From contig JBBSBH010000008.1 of the NCBI GenBank assembly GCA_038251405.1, forward strand, positions 62,001 through 126,000: a stretch of DNA of 64,000 nucleotides, in the 5' to 3' direction. The notes below the pieces were generated by a model. The model saw only the letters and a list, made by a program, of their open reading frames with translations. It was not told the DNA's origin and did no database searches. This document shows positions 63,803 to 64,000 of this stretch, one piece after another. Each line of letters begins with the position of its first letter. The stretch's first letter is position 1. The stretch comes from JADJLQ01 sp038251405 (GTDB lineage Bacteria > Bacteroidota > Bacteroidia > Chitinophagales > Saprospiraceae). The translations under genes and the position numbers were made by a program.

Positions 63803-64000
63803 TTAAATCTTACTTATAAATTCCTTAGCTTCCTGTAGCTCAACTCTTTTACTTTCTGGTTGAGCTAATTGAATTAATTTTTCAAAATACATTTTGGCTT
63901 CTTTTATTTTCCCCTCCTTTGATAATGCCTTAGCTGCTCCATAAATACCATTGAATCGCTGGGGGTGGCCATCAAGGTCAGTTTTATAGGCAATCAATGC
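63803..64000 (-). CDS. C-terminal end of a tetratricopeptide-repeat protein, 5' end outside window
   Basis: The frame is open to the window edge; the last 65 codons are visible. YKTDLDGHPQRFNGIYGAAK and LSKEGKIKEAKMYFEKLIQL form one TPR unit with the usual small/large residue spacing, and the terminal helix ends EAKEFISKI. This ending is the one common in uncharacterised TPR proteins of Bacteroidota. Start, length and function cannot be seen. Confidence 0.7.
   Translation of the reverse strand, partial: ALIAYKTDLDGHPQRFNGIYGAAKALSKEGKIKEAKMYFEKLIQLAQPESKRVELQEAKEFISKI

Noticed and set aside
1..64000. CRISPR arrays, insertion sequences, tRNA and rRNA genes
   Set aside because: I saw no spaced direct repeats, transposase frames or tRNA/rRNA-like sequence on reading both strands.

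Overview
The window looks like a chromosomal segment of a Bacteroidota bacterium, most likely a Saprospiria- or Cytophagia-like lineage; that rank is inferred, because no rRNA or tRNA gene is present. Supporting signs are the AT-rich composition, near-absence of Shine-Dalgarno sites, several TAnnTTTG -7 boxes just upstream of housekeeping genes, a complete alternative complex III (Act) operon, the Bacteroidota-type DUF4296 and DUF6438 lipoproteins, and large caspase/CHAT and WD40 proteins.

Layout. 1-10341 (minus): a run of unusual large proteins, in transcription order a kinase-M23 peptidase-class III aminotransferase fusion, a caspase-fold peptidase, a CHAT-STAND NTPase-membrane-WD40 receptor, and, two bases after the receptor, a latex-clearing-protein/MpaB-like haem oxygenase cut by the window edge. 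This is the best candidate for an undescribed system. 10479-15684 (minus): the branched-chain amino acid operon ilvD-ilvB-ilvN-ilvC with a terminator. 16355-19346 (plus): a sugar cassette of deoC, hexokinase and a sugar-phosphate isomerase/epimerase-like gene, preceded by about 670 gene-free bases. 19402-31027: housekeeping genes (ychF, ACP phosphodiesterase, yidC-DUF6438-gpsA, recF-DUF721-sixA-DUF4296, a two-component system, a SWIM-finger protein), with a decayed TonB-dependent receptor tail at 21184-21487.

31214-42813: a WG-repeat lipoprotein divergent from a small secreted protein, both starting on one CATATG palindrome; a PIN-domain toxin-like gene overlapping a small possibly Cas2-like partner; sucA; rpsT with a terminator; an FNR/ferredoxin reductase; a GH28 glycosidase; an M48 peptidase; a 2H phosphoesterase; mltG; panB. 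thyA follows at 42934.

43939-62238 (plus): one long respiratory operon. Act complex genes (actA-F) oxidise menaquinol and feed a caa3-like oxidase (subunits II, I, III, III-like, IV) with haem O synthase and a CtaM-like DUF420 protein. It has three oddities: subunit II carries a C-terminal OmpA domain, ActA has an extra N-terminal cytochrome c domain, and an LTA-synthase-like sulfatase-fold enzyme and a cysteine-poor SCO-like protein sit between subunit IV and the DUF420 gene. 62336-64000 (minus) holds a YdeI/DUF1905 protein, a DinB/MDMPI-like protein and the C-terminus of a TPR protein.
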